A DNA stretch of 64,000 nt from Parachryseolinea silvisoli (GTDB taxonomy: Bacteria > Bacteroidota > Bacteroidia > Cytophagales > Cyclobacteriaceae), in the NCBI RefSeq assembly GCF_021190955.1, contig NZ_JAIOAO010000006.1, positions 1 through 64,000 on the forward strand. The letters are read 5' to 3'. Positions 42,981 to 52,793 of this stretch are shown one piece after another (position 1 is the stretch's first letter; each line of letters opens with the position of its first letter). The notes below the pieces were generated by a model, which was given only the letters and a program-made list of their open reading frames with translations, searched no databases and was not told the origin of the DNA. A program made the position numbers and the translations under genes.

Positions 42981-45407
42981 ATGACCATTTCTTATAATTG
43001 GCTAAAAGAATACATTGATATTCCGGAGACTGCGGAGAACATCGGCAAGGTATTGACGTCTACCGGCCTGGAAGTTGAAAAAGTAGAAGAGCACGAGACG
43101 GTTAGGGGCGGACTGAAGGGGCTTGTGCTAGGTACAGTCCTTACCTGCACCCGACATCCGAACGCGGACAAGCTTTCCCTGACCACTGTGGATGTGGGCG
43201 GCGAGCGGCCGTTGTCGATCGTTTGCGGCGCGCCGAATGTGGCGGCCGACCAGAAAGTTGTTGTAGCGGTTCCCGGCACCACGATTTATCCTACTCAAGG
43301 AGAACCCTTTACGATCAAACTAGCGAAAATCAGGGGCGAGCAGTCAGAGGGCATGATTTGCGCTGAAGACGAGATTGGTCTGGGAGAAAGCCATGCGGGG
43401 ATCATCGTGCTAACCAGCCCTGAAGCGTTGGTATTACCCAACGGCACACCTGCCGCACAATACTACAATATCGCGTCGGATTATATTTTTGAGATTGGCC
43501 TGACGCCTAACCGGGCCGACGCGGCATCTCACATGGGCGTGGCGCGTGACATCCGTGCCTCGCAGAAGCGTGTCATCCGGTGGCCTGCTGTCGATCACTT
43601 TACGATCGACAACCAGAATCTCACCATCAAGGTATCGGTGGAGGCCACACAGGCTTGCCCGCGTTACTCGGGTGTGACGCTTGCGGGTGTAAAGGTGGCA
43701 GAGTCTCCTGCCTGGTTAAAGAATCGTCTGCTTGCCATCGGAATTTCTCCGATCAATAACATTGTCGATATCACAAACTTTGTCTGTCATGAATTGGGCC
43801 AACCCATGCATGCTTTTGATGCCGACAAGATCACCGGAAAAAAGGTCGTTGTTAAGACATTGCCTGCCGGCACTAAGTTCACTACGCTAGACAACAAAGA
43901 GCGTACGTTGCTGGCTACCGACCTGATGATTTGCAACGCCGAGGAAGGTATGTGTATAGCCGGTGTCTTTGGTGGCGCTACTTCCGGCATCACGGGACAA
44001 ACTCAAAACATCTTTCTGGAGAGTGCATATTTCTCGCCGGACACTGTTCGCAAGTCTTCACAGCATCACCAGCTGAAGACCGATGCTTCGTTCCGTTTTG
44101 AGCGCGGCACAGATCCTGAGATTACGGTGTATGCGCTGAAGCGGGCTGCATTATTGATCCAGGAAATTGCGGGCGGAAAGGTGTCGTCGGACATTATCGA
44201 TGTCTATCCTTCCAAGATCGACCGTCGTACGATTGTCGTTAAGGACAAGAATGTTGACCGGTTGATTGGCAAGAACATTCCACGGGAAGAGGCGTTTGCC
44301 ATTCTGGAGGGGCTGGATATACAGATTATCGACAGGCAGGTGGACCAGTATACGGTGTCTGTGCCGCCGTACCGTGTGGACGTCTTACAAGAAGCTGATG
44401 TGGTAGAAGAGATTCTACGCATTTATGGTTTCAATAATATACCGCTTTCAGATACCGCCCGCACGGATTTTCTGGCGGAGTTCCCGGTTAAGAGTATAGA
44501 TAAATATAAGCGGAGTATGGGCGAAATGCTTGTCGCCAACGGCTTTTACGAGATCTGGACCAATTCGCTTACGAACAAGGCCTACCAGCAAAAGCACCAG
44601 CTTAGCTTTACGGGCTCTCCGGTAGAGATCTTGAACAAGCTGAGTGAAGAGCAGGGTGTTTTGCGTCAGACGTTGTTATTCTCCGGACTGGAGGTGTGCG
44701 CCTATAATATCAACCGCCGTCAGCGCGACCTGAAGCTTTATGAGTTTGGAAAGATTTACTATAAAGACGGTGGCAAGTATCATGAAGAGGACCGTTTGTC
44801 GCTGTTTATGACGGGTAACGTGGAGACAGAGAACTGGCGGCATAAGACACAGGCAGTAGCATACTATGACTTAGGTCAGCATGTGCAGCATATACTTTCG
44901 AAAAGTGGTATTTCGTCGGTACAGCAGGAGAACATAGAGCACCAACTGCTGGAATATGGCTCGAAACTTCTTCGTGGAAACATTGAAATAGGAACACTTG
45001 GAAAAGTAAAAACGGCCTTGTTGAAGGATTTCGGCATCAAACAGGAAATATTTTTTGCTGACCTAAACACATCCTTGCTTTTCCAATCGGCAACCCCTAA
45101 GTTAGTAATTCAAGAAGTTGCTAAATTCCCTGAGGTGCGACGTGATCTTTCGCTTGTATTAGACAGGCAGGTGCACTTCAGTGAGATCAGCAGTCTTGTG
45201 ATGGCTACCGAGAAGCGGTTGATCAAGGATATAATAGCGTTTGATGTGTATGAGGGAGAGAATATCCCTGCCGGGAAGAAGGCCTACGCATTAGGATTTA
45301 CTCTTTTGGATGAGACGAAGACGCTGACAGATGAAGAGATTGAAAAGACCATGACTCGCCTGATGCAGGCTTTTGAAACGAAGCTTGGGGCGGTTATCCG
45401 GAAGTAG
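42981..45407 (+). CDS. pheT: Phenylalanine-tRNA ligase beta subunit
   Basis: The beta chain of the alpha2-beta2 enzyme charging tRNA-Phe. The 808 residues have an EMAP-type tRNA-binding domain (about 40-150), B3/B4 editing domain (about 210-370), B5 domain (about 400-475), a degenerate catalytic-like core and the C-terminal anticodon-binding FDX-ACB domain (about 715-806). The pheS alpha gene is not adjacent, so the subunits are encoded apart. Followed by the small coiled-coil gene, zapA and rny. Confidence 0.96.
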   Translation: MTISYNWLKEYIDIPETAENIGKVLTSTGLEVEKVEEHETVRGGLKGLVLGTVLTCTRHPNADKLSLTTVDVGGERPLSIVCGAPNVAADQKVVVAVPGTTIYPTQGEPFTIKLAKIRGEQSEGMICAEDEIGLGESHAGIIVLTSPEALVLPNGTPAAQYYNIASDYIFEIGLTPNRADAASHMGVARDIRASQKRVIRWPAVDHFTIDNQNLTIKVSVEATQACPRYSGVTLAGVKVAESPAWLKNRLLAIGISPINNIVDITNFVCHELGQPMHAFDADKITGKKVVVKTLPAGTKFTTLDNKERTLLATDLMICNAEEGMCIAGVFGGATSGITGQTQNIFLESAYFSPDTVRKSSQHHQLKTDASFRFERGTDPEITVYALKRAALLIQEIAGGKVSSDIIDVYPSKIDRRTIVVKDKNVDRLIGKNIPREEAFAILEGLDIQIIDRQVDQYTVSVPPYRVDVLQEADVVEEILRIYGFNNIPLSDTARTDFLAEFPVKSIDKYKRSMGEMLVANGFYEIWTNSLTNKAYQQKHQLSFTGSPVEILNKLSEEQGVLRQTLLFSGLEVCAYNINRRQRDLKLYEFGKIYYKDGGKYHEEDRLSLFMTGNVETENWRHKTQAVAYYDLGQHVQHILSKSGISSVQQENIEHQLLEYGSKLLRGNIEIGTLGKVKTALLKDFGIKQEIFFADLNTSLLFQSATPKLVIQEVAKFPEVRRDLSLVLDRQVHFSEISSLVMATEKRLIKDIIAFDVYEGENIPAGKKAYALGFTLLDETKTLTDEEIEKTMTRLMQAFETKLGAVIRK

Positions 45408-45497
45408 AAAAAGGTATATATCCGGAAAAGGAGCCGGGCGCTACCAGAACGAACAGTTACAAGAGCCGATGGCGTTGCCAGGGCAAAAGATATTCGC

Positions 45498-45794
45498 ATG
45501 GATCAAGAACTCTTAAAGTCTAACCTTTCGGGGCTGGAACGCAAACTTGTAGTGCTCCTGAACGAGCACAAAAACCTGAAGGAGGAACTTAAAAACCTGA
45601 AAATCGAAAACCAGGGACTAAAGTCGGCTCTTAAAGCTCGGGACGAGCAGATCAGCAGCTTTCATAATCAACTGAAAATCACTAAAATTGTGGATAATTT
45701 GAACCCGGAAGACGGAAGTGTTCTGGAGTTGAAGAAAAAAGTGGACGAATACATTCGCGAGATCGACAAGTGCATCGCTCACTTAAGCAGATAA
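45498..45794 (+). CDS. Small coiled-coil protein upstream of zapA
   Basis: A 98-residue protein, almost entirely predicted coiled coil (heptad-like Leu/Lys/Glu pattern from about residue 8 to 60, and a second helix at 75-93). No signal or membrane segment. It lies 22 bases before zapA on the same strand, a conserved arrangement in this phylum, and resembles ZapB-like division proteins in size and style. Role in cytokinesis is inferred from context. Confidence 0.7.
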   Translation: MDQELLKSNLSGLERKLVVLLNEHKNLKEELKNLKIENQGLKSALKARDEQISSFHNQLKITKIVDNLNPEDGSVLELKKKVDEYIREIDKCIAHLSR

Positions 45795-45816
45795 GGTAAA
45801 AAACCTGTAAGATTTC

Positions 45817-46107
45817 TTGATGGAGGAACTTTCTATAAAAATCAAAATAGCCGACCGCGAATATCCCATGAAGGTGAAGCGATCTGATGAAGAGCGGGTA
45901 AGACTGGCCGGCAAGCTCATCAACGAAAAGCTAAAATCTTACCGGGAGCAATTTGGGATCGACGACAAACAAGATTTGTTGGCTATGGCTGCATTTGACT
46001 GTCTTGTCGATAAAATGGCAGCCGAGGAAACACATCATGTCATCGATAAAACCGTGTTTGAGAAAGTTAGTCATCTCAACCATTTGGTTTCCCAATCCAT
46101 TCTGTAA
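45817..46107 (+). CDS. zapA: Cell division protein ZapA
   Basis: A 96-residue ZapA-family protein that bundles FtsZ filaments. The N-terminal beta hairpin (SIKIKIADREYPMKVKRSDEERVRLAG) and the C-terminal helix of about 45 residues fit the family. It lies between the coiled-coil gene and rny. Confidence 0.87.
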   Translation: MMEELSIKIKIADREYPMKVKRSDEERVRLAGKLINEKLKSYREQFGIDDKQDLLAMAAFDCLVDKMAAEETHHVIDKTVFEKVSHLNHLVSQSIL

Positions 46108-46175
46108 TCCTTCATTCCTGATGATCATTTTCTGAGCCAAGGTGGCACTCCGGGCAGTATAAACCCTATTTTTTT

Positions 46176-47744
46176 ATGTCATCCATTGCTATAGCTATTG
46201 TTGTCAGCATAGTCGTTACGGCTGTGCTGAGCCTGCTCATTAGTTCCGCGTCGTACAAGCGGAAGCTGAAAAAGAAACAGGAAGAAGCCACAGACAAGTC
46301 CGATCTGATTCTGAAAGAGGCTGAAATTGCTGCCGAAAACCTGAAGAAGGACAGAATCCTGGAAGCCAAAGAAAAAATTCTGAAGATGCGTTCGGAGTTT
46401 GAAGAGGAGGCCAACAAAAAGAAAGCCCTCATCATCAGCAACGAGCAAAAGATCAAGCAACGGGAACAGACCCTCAGCAAGGAAATCGAGAATTTGAAGC
46501 GTAAAGAAGGTGAGCTCGACGATATCCGGACAGATCTCGCCGCTCAGCTCGAGCATACGAAGAAGCGCAAGGAAGAGCTTGATAAATTCAACCAGCAGAA
46601 GATCCAGGTACTGGAGAATATTTCCAAGCTGACCGCCGAGGAAGCTCGCGAGCAGCTTGTCGCTGCCCTGAAAGACGAAGCCCAGACCCGTGCCTCCAGC
46701 TTCATTAAGGACATTATGGAGCAGGCGAAACTTTCGGCCACCAAGGAAGCCCGAAAGATCGTTGTGGAGACCATTCAGCGTACTGCTACAGAACATGCTA
46801 TTGAGAACTGTGTATCAATCTTTAACATCGAGAGCGACGATATCAAAGGAAAGGTTATCGGTCGTGAAGGCCGGAATATCCGTGCACTTGAAGCGGCGAC
46901 CGGTGTCGAGATTATCGTAGACGATACACCAGAAGCCATTATCATTTCGGGTTTTGACCCGGTGAGAAGGGAGATTGCCCGGTTGTCGTTGCACCGCCTG
47001 GTGCAAGACGGTCGTATTCACCCGGCCCGTATTGAGGAGATCGTTACCAAGACTACGAAAAACATTGAAGACGAAATTGTCGAGATCGGCGAGCGTACAG
47101 TAATCGACCTGGGTATTCATGGACTTCACCCAGAGCTCGTGAAGATGGTAGGGCGTATGCGTTTCCGTTCTTCGTATGGCCAAAACCTGTTGCAACACTC
47201 GCGTGAAGTGGCCAACCTCTGCGCTATCATGGCCAGCGAACTAGGTTTGAACGTTAAGCAAGCGAAGCGTGCTGGTCTGCTTCACGACATTGGCAAGGTA
47301 TGGCATGAAGAACTCGAAAAGCCGCACGCTATCGTAGGGATGGAGCTTGCCGTGAAGTATAAGGAACATCCGGTGGTTTGTAACGCCATTGGTGCTCACC
47401 ACGACGAAATCGAAATGACGAACATCCTGTCACCGATCGTACAGGCTTGCGACGCCATCAGTGGTGCGCGACCAGGCGCTCGTCGCGAGGTGATGGAGCA
47501 ATACATCAAGCGCCTCAAAGAACTGGAAGAGCTTGGCTTAAGTTTCGATGGTGTAGAGAAGTGCTATGCTATACAGGCGGGTCGTGAGCTGCGTGTGATC
47601 GTTGACGCTGAAAAGGCCAGCGATGAACGCGCCAGTCAGCTTAGCTTTGATATCTCACAAAAGATTGAGCGGGATATGCAGTATCCTGGTCAGGTGAAGG
47701 TGACGGTGATTCGCGAAATGCGCAGCGTTTCCTACGCAAAATAG
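46176..47744 (+). CDS. rny: Ribonuclease Y
   Basis: Membrane-anchored endoribonuclease that initiates mRNA decay. The 522 residues have an N-terminal transmembrane helix (about 5-22), a long coiled coil (about 25-200), a KH domain ([26 protein letters not shown], about 224-250) and an HD domain with [17 protein letters not shown] and LLHDIGK. All expected parts are intact. Last gene of the pheT-coiled coil-zapA-rny block, with a terminator 23 bases beyond. Confidence 0.96.
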   Translation: MSSIAIAIVVSIVVTAVLSLLISSASYKRKLKKKQEEATDKSDLILKEAEIAAENLKKDRILEAKEKILKMRSEFEEEANKKKALIISNEQKIKQREQTLSKEIENLKRKEGELDDIRTDLAAQLEHTKKRKEELDKFNQQKIQVLENISKLTAEEAREQLVAALKDEAQTRASSFIKDIMEQAKLSATKEARKIVVETIQRTATEHAIENCVSIFNIESDDIKGKVIGREGRNIRALEAATGVEIIVDDTPEAIIISGFDPVRREIARLSLHRLVQDGRIHPARIEEIVTKTTKNIEDEIVEIGERTVIDLGIHGLHPELVKMVGRMRFRSSYGQNLLQHSREVANLCAIMASELGLNVKQAKRAGLLHDIGKVWHEELEKPHAIVGMELAVKYKEHPVVCNAIGAHHDEIEMTNILSPIVQACDAISGARPGARREVMEQYIKRLKELEELGLSFDGVEKCYAIQAGRELRVIVDAEKASDERASQLSFDISQKIERDMQYPGQVKVTVIREMRSVSYAK

Positions 47745-47766
47745 ATATACAACCACGTTTATACAG

Positions 47767-47796
47767 AAAGGGCCCCGCTACGTGCAGGGCCTTTTT
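47767..47796 (+). terminator. Terminator of rny
   Basis: GAAAGGGCCC-type stem (47766-47775) with GGGCCTTTTT (47787-47796), one bulged G, and a T-run. Confidence 0.85.
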
Positions 47797-47831
47797 ATTT
47801 AATGACAAGCTTGACAAACTATCTGGCGACT

Positions 47832-48116
47832 ATGGAAATAAAACTTACGGAAACGGCAAACAAGGGGGCATTTTACATCGAGCAAGACGGTACCCGCGCG
47901 GCAGAGATGACGTTTAGCAAAGCCGGTCCTGCCCTCATCATTATCGATCATACAGAAGTGTCGGATGCGCTGCGCGGTAAGAGTGCCGGCAAGCAACTCG
48001 TCGCGGCCGCTGTTCAACATGCGCGCAATCATGGCTTAAAGATCCTTCCGCTTTGTCCCTTTGCCAAAAGTGTTTTTGACAAGGTGGCCGAGTACGGAGA
48101 TGTACTGGACCGATAA
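47832..48116 (+). CDS. Short GNAT-type N-acetyltransferase (YjdJ-like)
   Basis: A 94-residue mini-acetyltransferase of the Gtn/YjdJ type. The acetyl-CoA-binding segment is visible as VSDALRGKSAGKQLVAAAVQHARNHG, with the family's closing LPLCPFAKSVFDKV. I use the ATG at 47832 (MEIKLTE); an upstream extension to 47802 is possible. Substrate unknown. Convergent with the bestrophin-like gene, whose stop is 2 bases away. Confidence 0.88.
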   Translation: MEIKLTETANKGAFYIEQDGTRAAEMTFSKAGPALIIIDHTEVSDALRGKSAGKQLVAAAVQHARNHGLKILPLCPFAKSVFDKVAEYGDVLDR

Positions 48117-48118
48117 GC

Positions 48119-48895
48119 TTATTCCATGTGCATGATCACTTCTTTCTCGTCGAACCGGACGTCATCTTCGCCGACTTCATCGAAGGGATGTTCCAGGTGG
48201 TCCTGTATGTTATCCAGGCTTACCAGGATAAAGCTATATAACACGGGCATGACGTATTCGAGGTGTGCCGAGAAATCGTGGAATGTGCTGGCAAAATAGG
48301 GGCCGTAGACGATGGGAAAGATGTAGATAAACACTTTGCTGTAGGCCCGCAGTGTAATGGGTGTTCGGTACACATGAACGATCCGCAGGTTATCAAAGGC
48401 TATGATCATTTTGCTGATGTACTGATTCACGCGCGAGAGCTCCCCTGCCTGCACGCCATGGTTCTTGAGATCCATCATCAGCAAGGAGAGGTCTGAGAAA
48501 TACTGAAAGATCTTCTTCTCGTTTGCGAGTATATCTTTTTCGTGTCTTGATGTAAACATTGAACGCATCAGCACGATCATGTACTCGACGATGGTCCGCG
48601 TCCGTTGGGGTATATCATTTTGTTTGTCAGTTGTCCAATCGCGTGTAGCAAAGTAGACGGCCAGTGCATGCCCTTTGAAGTCTGAGAAACGTTGCAGGGC
48701 TAGTTCGCGGCGGTTGTAGGCGGAGCCAATTGAAAACACTACGGGAAATACGATTGCCACACCGACCAGCATGTCGGGAAATTTGGCTGTCAGGCCAAGG
48801 TGGTAGCACACATAAGTTGAAATGACCGACAATGCGGTTATGACGAGAGTCTTATAGTTGATGATGAGGAAGAAGCTTTTCAGTACCTTTTTCAC
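48119..48895 (-). CDS. Bestrophin-like membrane protein
   Basis: A 258-residue protein with two hydrophobic segments near the N-terminus (about 13-32 and 40-58), and a pair in the C-terminal half (about 192-208 and 218-238). The segment IVFPVVFSIGSAYNRRELALQRFSDFKGHA resembles the bestrophin/UPF0187 'AYDRWWEG' region, and the C-terminal LDNIQDHLEHPFDEVGEDDVRFD recalls the bestrophin acidic tail. It may be an anion channel, but the resemblance is by eye only. Convergent with the GNAT gene. Confidence 0.6.
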   Translation of the reverse strand: MKKVLKSFFLIINYKTLVITALSVISTYVCYHLGLTAKFPDMLVGVAIVFPVVFSIGSAYNRRELALQRFSDFKGHALAVYFATRDWTTDKQNDIPQRTRTIVEYMIVLMRSMFTSRHEKDILANEKKIFQYFSDLSLLMMDLKNHGVQAGELSRVNQYISKMIIAFDNLRIVHVYRTPITLRAYSKVFIYIFPIVYGPYFASTFHDFSAHLEYVMPVLYSFILVSLDNIQDHLEHPFDEVGEDDVRFDEKEVIMHME

Positions 48896-48942
48896 GTAAG
48901 TTTCTTTTATAAACCACGCGAAGGTAACACCCTCGTTAAAAA

Positions 48943-48970
48943 GCTAAAAGCCCCAGGTGGGGCTTTTAGC
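48943..48970. terminator. Strong hairpin terminator
   Basis: GCTAAAAGCCCC (48943-48954) pairs perfectly with GGGGCTTTTAGC (48959-48970) around a four-base loop. It lies between the 5' end of the bestrophin-like gene and the 3' end of the SPOR/OmpA gene. On the minus strand it comes just downstream of the SPOR/OmpA stop, but no long T-run follows. Confidence 0.65.
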
Positions 48971-48994
48971 GGGGCTCCAATCGAATCAACTGTA

Positions 48995-50203
48995 TTATTC
49001 CTCCAATATTTCAACTTCTACACGTACGTTCTTTTTGGCGTTTGCACTGCGCTTGTCGTATAGCGGGCGTTTTCCTCCCCAGGCTTTGATTTCAATGCGG
49101 CTGGCATCGATGCCGTTGGCCACCAGGTATTCTTTGATCACGTCGGCCCGATGGCGTGAAAGGTCTTTGGCCGATCCTGTACTTTGTTTGGCGCCGTCGA
49201 GGGAGAAGAATTTCTTATCGGGACCTATTGTGAGGAGCTTGCCGTGGTAGTTTCCATTGGTGTGACCGTGCAAGCGAATGCGGTAGCGCGAGTTTTCCTG
49301 CATAAGCTGTAGCAAGCTGTTAATCTCGTATTTCGACTCGGGCTGCATGATGGCTGCGTCGTTGTAGAAGTATACATTGTACAGGGTAGCTATGTCTCCG
49401 GGATGATAGCGTACCATGTCAAAGTTGATTACGACCGTGGTGCCCACCAGATCAATATATGGCTTGACCGTGTCGGCCAGCGGCAGTGGATAGTTTATCT
49501 CTTGTTGTAGTTTACGATATCCAAATATATCGCAGATCAGTGTCAGCTGGCCGGATTTGCTTTTCGGGTCCGGGAGGTTGAGGTATTCATTTCCTTTCAC
49601 GCGCGTAATCGGGTGGGCACGGTCTGTATCGATTACCTGCACAGTACCATCTACAATACGATCGTTGCGGGCATTGTACACGCTCAGGAATACTTCGGTG
49701 TTTCCGAGGGTCATGACCTTGTATTGCACGATCTCGGGGTTATCGGTTACGACGATACTATCGCCAGGTGGTGTTGTGGGTTCTTGCTGGTTTTCGGAAG
49801 GGGTCGTTGCCGGCGCGGGCGGCGCCTCTACTACCGGTGTTATTGTTGTTTTCTTACCCGGAGGCTGCAGGGCAGCTATGTCACCTGGCACAACGCGGAT
49901 CCAGGCGTCCTTGAAGGCTTCTTGTTTGCGCACTGCCGTCATCTCAAGCAAGGATGCACGCAGCGTTGTAAAGTATTGGAGGTAGACAAAATACAACCCA
50001 CGACCTGTATTAAAACCGTAGGTCGCTTCCTTCCCCTGTTGTTTTAATTGTTGCATGTAGGCCTGGGCCGCACTTTCGCGCGTTTTAGCATATGCGCCTA
50101 CTACAAGGTAATAACCGGGAGAGAGTTCGGGCGTTTGGGAGAATGCGGTGGATGAGATGCTTGCAAAGCCAACTATGAGCGCAAGCGCGAATGATTTTCT
50201 CAT
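48995..50203 (-). CDS. SPOR-like and OmpA domain envelope protein
   Basis: A 402-residue exported protein. Signal peptide (about 1-22, ending TAFSQ), then a SPOR-like region (about 25-105, YYLVVGAYAKTRESAAQAYMQQLKQQG), a Pro/Thr-rich linker (about 110-145), a beta-rich middle and a C-terminal OmpA-like domain with RIRLHGHTNGN and an LSRHRADVIKEYL helix. Both end domains bind peptidoglycan in other proteins. The ATG at 50203 gives a normal signal peptide; an extension to 50230 is possible. Downstream of the glycosyltransferase cluster. Confidence 0.85.
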   Translation of the reverse strand: MRKSFALALIVGFASISSTAFSQTPELSPGYYLVVGAYAKTRESAAQAYMQQLKQQGKEATYGFNTGRGLYFVYLQYFTTLRASLLEMTAVRKQEAFKDAWIRVVPGDIAALQPPGKKTTITPVVEAPPAPATTPSENQQEPTTPPGDSIVVTDNPEIVQYKVMTLGNTEVFLSVYNARNDRIVDGTVQVIDTDRAHPITRVKGNEYLNLPDPKSKSGQLTLICDIFGYRKLQQEINYPLPLADTVKPYIDLVGTTVVINFDMVRYHPGDIATLYNVYFYNDAAIMQPESKYEINSLLQLMQENSRYRIRLHGHTNGNYHGKLLTIGPDKKFFSLDGAKQSTGSAKDLSRHRADVIKEYLVANGIDASRIEIKAWGGKRPLYDKRSANAKKNVRVEVEILEE

Positions 50204-50289
50204 GTAAGAATAAGGACTGTTTCTTATCAATATTATTTAAAAATATTGAATAAAACTGTATCAGGTATGATTAAATGTCACCAAATCGG

Positions 50290-51252
50290 TCACTTACGAA
50301 TGTATGATTTGCTCCATTCGCGTAAAAATCCAAGTCCATAACCACTCAGCTGGATTAAAGCCGCAGGAACTGCCAGGAAGGCCACCCCCAGATTCTTGTT
50401 CTGCCATAGTGCATGTAGAAAAATGACGGACAGGTAGAGCAGCCACCCGCCCAACGCGGCATAAGAGAGTATCGGGCTGACCAGCGCCCACAAGGGTATG
50501 CTGAGTGTCCCGAGTACAAATATAGTCGGTAGCCAGTGTGTAATTTTAACTTCGCCTGGATGCGCGCGGCCTACGAGGGCTCTGCCTTTGCCGAAGTTAG
50601 CGACCTGGTGATAAAATTGAGAGAATGATGTGCGGCGTTTGTGGTAGACGTAGGCCTCTGGTATAAGTCCTACCTTATAGCCGGCATTTTTCATCCGGAT
50701 GCTAAATTCTATATCCTCGGCATACCGGTCAAAATGAAATCCCTGTGTCTGCGTGTATACTTTCCGGGAGATCCCCATGTTAAAGCTACGCGGCTGGAAA
50801 GAGCCTACGTGTTTTTTTCCGCCACGTATACCGCCCGTCGTCCATACCGACGCCATGGTATATCCCATAGCGCGTTGTACGAGCGTGAAGGTTGTATGCG
50901 CCCGGTCCGGACCGCCCCACGCATCCCAGCCGTATATCGCCAACGCTTTATCGACGGCTTTCAGGTAGTCGGGAGGTATGATACAATCTGAATCGAATAC
51001 AATTAGATATTCGCCTGTGGCGTTGGAATAGCCAAAATTCCGGGCTGGGCCGGGACCGGCATTCGGTTTAAAAAAGTATTGAATGGTTAACTGGTGACGG
51101 TATCGATCTACTATGTCATCACACCGCACGGAAGATCCGTCCTCCACGATCAATACTTCAAAGGCCTTCACCGTTTGCTGCGTCAGGCTGTCCAGGAGCT
51201 CGCGCACCTCTTCGGGGCGGTTGTAGACCGGAACGATGATGGAATATTTCAC
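50290..51252 (-). CDS. Family 2 glycosyltransferase
   Basis: A 320-residue GT-A enzyme beginning KYSIIVPVYNRPEEV, with the acidic metal/nucleotide motif VFDSDC near residues 90-95 and GPGPARNFG before it. Two hydrophobic segments lie in the C-terminal part (about 245-290), so it is membrane-associated. Acceptor and donor unknown; it may act in surface polysaccharide or lipid-linked sugar synthesis. It begins 3 bases after the second glycosyltransferase gene. Confidence 0.88.
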   Translation of the reverse strand: MKYSIIVPVYNRPEEVRELLDSLTQQTVKAFEVLIVEDGSSVRCDDIVDRYRHQLTIQYFFKPNAGPGPARNFGYSNATGEYLIVFDSDCIIPPDYLKAVDKALAIYGWDAWGGPDRAHTTFTLVQRAMGYTMASVWTTGGIRGGKKHVGSFQPRSFNMGISRKVYTQTQGFHFDRYAEDIEFSIRMKNAGYKVGLIPEAYVYHKRRTSFSQFYHQVANFGKGRALVGRAHPGEVKITHWLPTIFVLGTLSIPLWALVSPILSYAALGGWLLYLSVIFLHALWQNKNLGVAFLAVPAALIQLSGYGLGFLREWSKSYIRK

Positions 51253-51255
51253 AGC

Positions 51256-52263
51256 TTAGTTAACAACCCCTTGAAGCTTGCGTGCCGTTTCTTCCTCCAG
51301 GCCCACCTTTTCGATTACGAGGTAGTCGCGTTTGGAGAGGGACTGCATCGCGAACATCTCAGCCAAAAATCCTGTTACGAATAGCTGTACGCCAATGACA
51401 ACTGCCACAAGTGCCAGGTAAAAGAGGGGTTGCTCGGTGATCTCACGTTTCATGGGTACCCGGGAGATAAAGAGGGAGTTCATTTTATCCCAGAAAAGCT
51501 TGGCGGTGAATACGAAACCGATCAGAAACGATACGGTGCCCCATGTGCCAAAAAAGTGCATGGGTTTCTGTCTGAACCGACTTACAAACGTGATGGATAA
51601 TAGATCCAGAAAGCCGTTGATAAAGCGCTCCAATCCGAATTTGGTATACCCAAACTTACGCTCGCGGTGCTCTACTACTTTCTCTGTGATCTTCGTGAAG
51701 CCAGCCCATTTGGCAATGACCGGAATATAGCGGTGCATTTCTCCGTAGACGTTGATGTTCTTCACGACGGTCGACTGGTAGGCTTTCAAGCCACAGTTGA
51801 AGTCGTGCAAGCGTATGCCGGAGAGCAGGCCGGTTATGTAATTGAAGAACTTCGACGGTACAGTTTTCGAGATCGGGTCATGCCGCTTCTTTTTCCACCC
51901 GGAAACAAGATGGAACCCGTCCTGGGTAACCATGCGATATAACTCGGGTATTTCGTCGGGGCTGTCCTGAAGGTCGGCGTCCATGGTAATTACCACTTTT
52001 CCGCGCGCTACCCGGAATCCGGTTTGCAGGGCGGCTGACTTCCCGAAATTGCGATTAAAACGAATCCCTTTAAACCGCTCGTCGTCGGCGTTCACTTTCA
52101 GAATCTGTTGCCAGGTCCCATCAGAACTGCCGTCGTCAATAAAAAAGACTTCGTACCGGAATCCGTGCGCCTGCATGACACGACTTATCCACTGGCTGAG
52201 TTCTGGAATTGATTCCTCTTCGTCTTTGGCGGGCACAATGACCGAAATATCCGGTTGGTTCAT
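51256..52263 (-). CDS. Family 2 glycosyltransferase, polyprenyl-phosphate (DPM/GtrB-like) type
   Basis: A 335-residue enzyme with the GT-A signature (SVIVPAKDEEESIPEL; FFIDDGSSDGT; MDADLQDSPDEIPEL) and two C-terminal transmembrane helices (about 240-262 and 280-303). This layout fits dolichyl/undecaprenyl-phosphate sugar synthases such as ArnC and GtrB. It follows the DUF4199 pair and precedes another glycosyltransferase, so a surface-glycan or protein-modification role is likely, but the sugar is unknown. Confidence 0.9.
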   Translation of the reverse strand: MNQPDISVIVPAKDEEESIPELSQWISRVMQAHGFRYEVFFIDDGSSDGTWQQILKVNADDERFKGIRFNRNFGKSAALQTGFRVARGKVVITMDADLQDSPDEIPELYRMVTQDGFHLVSGWKKKRHDPISKTVPSKFFNYITGLLSGIRLHDFNCGLKAYQSTVVKNINVYGEMHRYIPVIAKWAGFTKITEKVVEHRERKFGYTKFGLERFINGFLDLLSITFVSRFRQKPMHFFGTWGTVSFLIGFVFTAKLFWDKMNSLFISRVPMKREITEQPLFYLALVAVVIGVQLFVTGFLAEMFAMQSLSKRDYLVIEKVGLEEETARKLQGVVN

Positions 52264-52266
52264 GAA

Positions 52267-52785
52267 TTAAAATGTCGGTTCTGGATTCTTTTTCTGCGTA
52301 AAGATAGTAACAATTAGACCTATTAATACGCCAACGAAAATCCCGCCGCCCACATAAAAAAGCCAAAAATAATCCCTTGTAACCTGGATCGTCATCTCTA
52401 TCTGGTTTTCAGGCGTGTTCTTTTCGCTCAGTTTCTCTGTCAATTCCTGCAAATGCCTGTCCATCAGATTAGTGTCTACAAAATTTAAATATATGTATGT
52501 GAACACAAAGCCGAGAATCGTGCCCGCAAGTGCTATGAAAAATGCAATAAGCACCCCCTGACCATAAGTCATAAACCCATCGCCCGCGTCTTTAAACGCC
52601 TTGTGCGCCAGTACATAGATCAACGGTGTGACCACCAGCATACTTATGTACCCTACAATTTCATTAAAAGGGTTTTCACCCAGCAGCGCCAGGGCAAGAA
52701 ATACAACAATATGAATTAAGGTCGAAATCAGACCCCATTTCAGTCCTACTGAAAAGGTGCTGGGCTTGGCTACTGTGTTTTCCAT
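52267..52785 (-). CDS. DUF4199 membrane protein, second of a tandem pair
   Basis: A 172-residue inner-membrane protein with four hydrophobic segments and a soluble loop between the third and fourth (NLMDRHLQELTEKLSEKNTPENQIEMT). Clearly related to the adjacent 174-residue gene at 52794 and to the copy at 36994. It lies between the dihydroorotase-like gene side and the two glycosyltransferases, 3 bases before the GT gene. Function unknown. Confidence 0.78.
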   Translation of the reverse strand: MENTVAKPSTFSVGLKWGLISTLIHIVVFLALALLGENPFNEIVGYISMLVVTPLIYVLAHKAFKDAGDGFMTYGQGVLIAFFIALAGTILGFVFTYIYLNFVDTNLMDRHLQELTEKLSEKNTPENQIEMTIQVTRDYFWLFYVGGGIFVGVLIGLIVTIFTQKKNPEPTF

Positions 52786-52793
52786 ATCGTTTT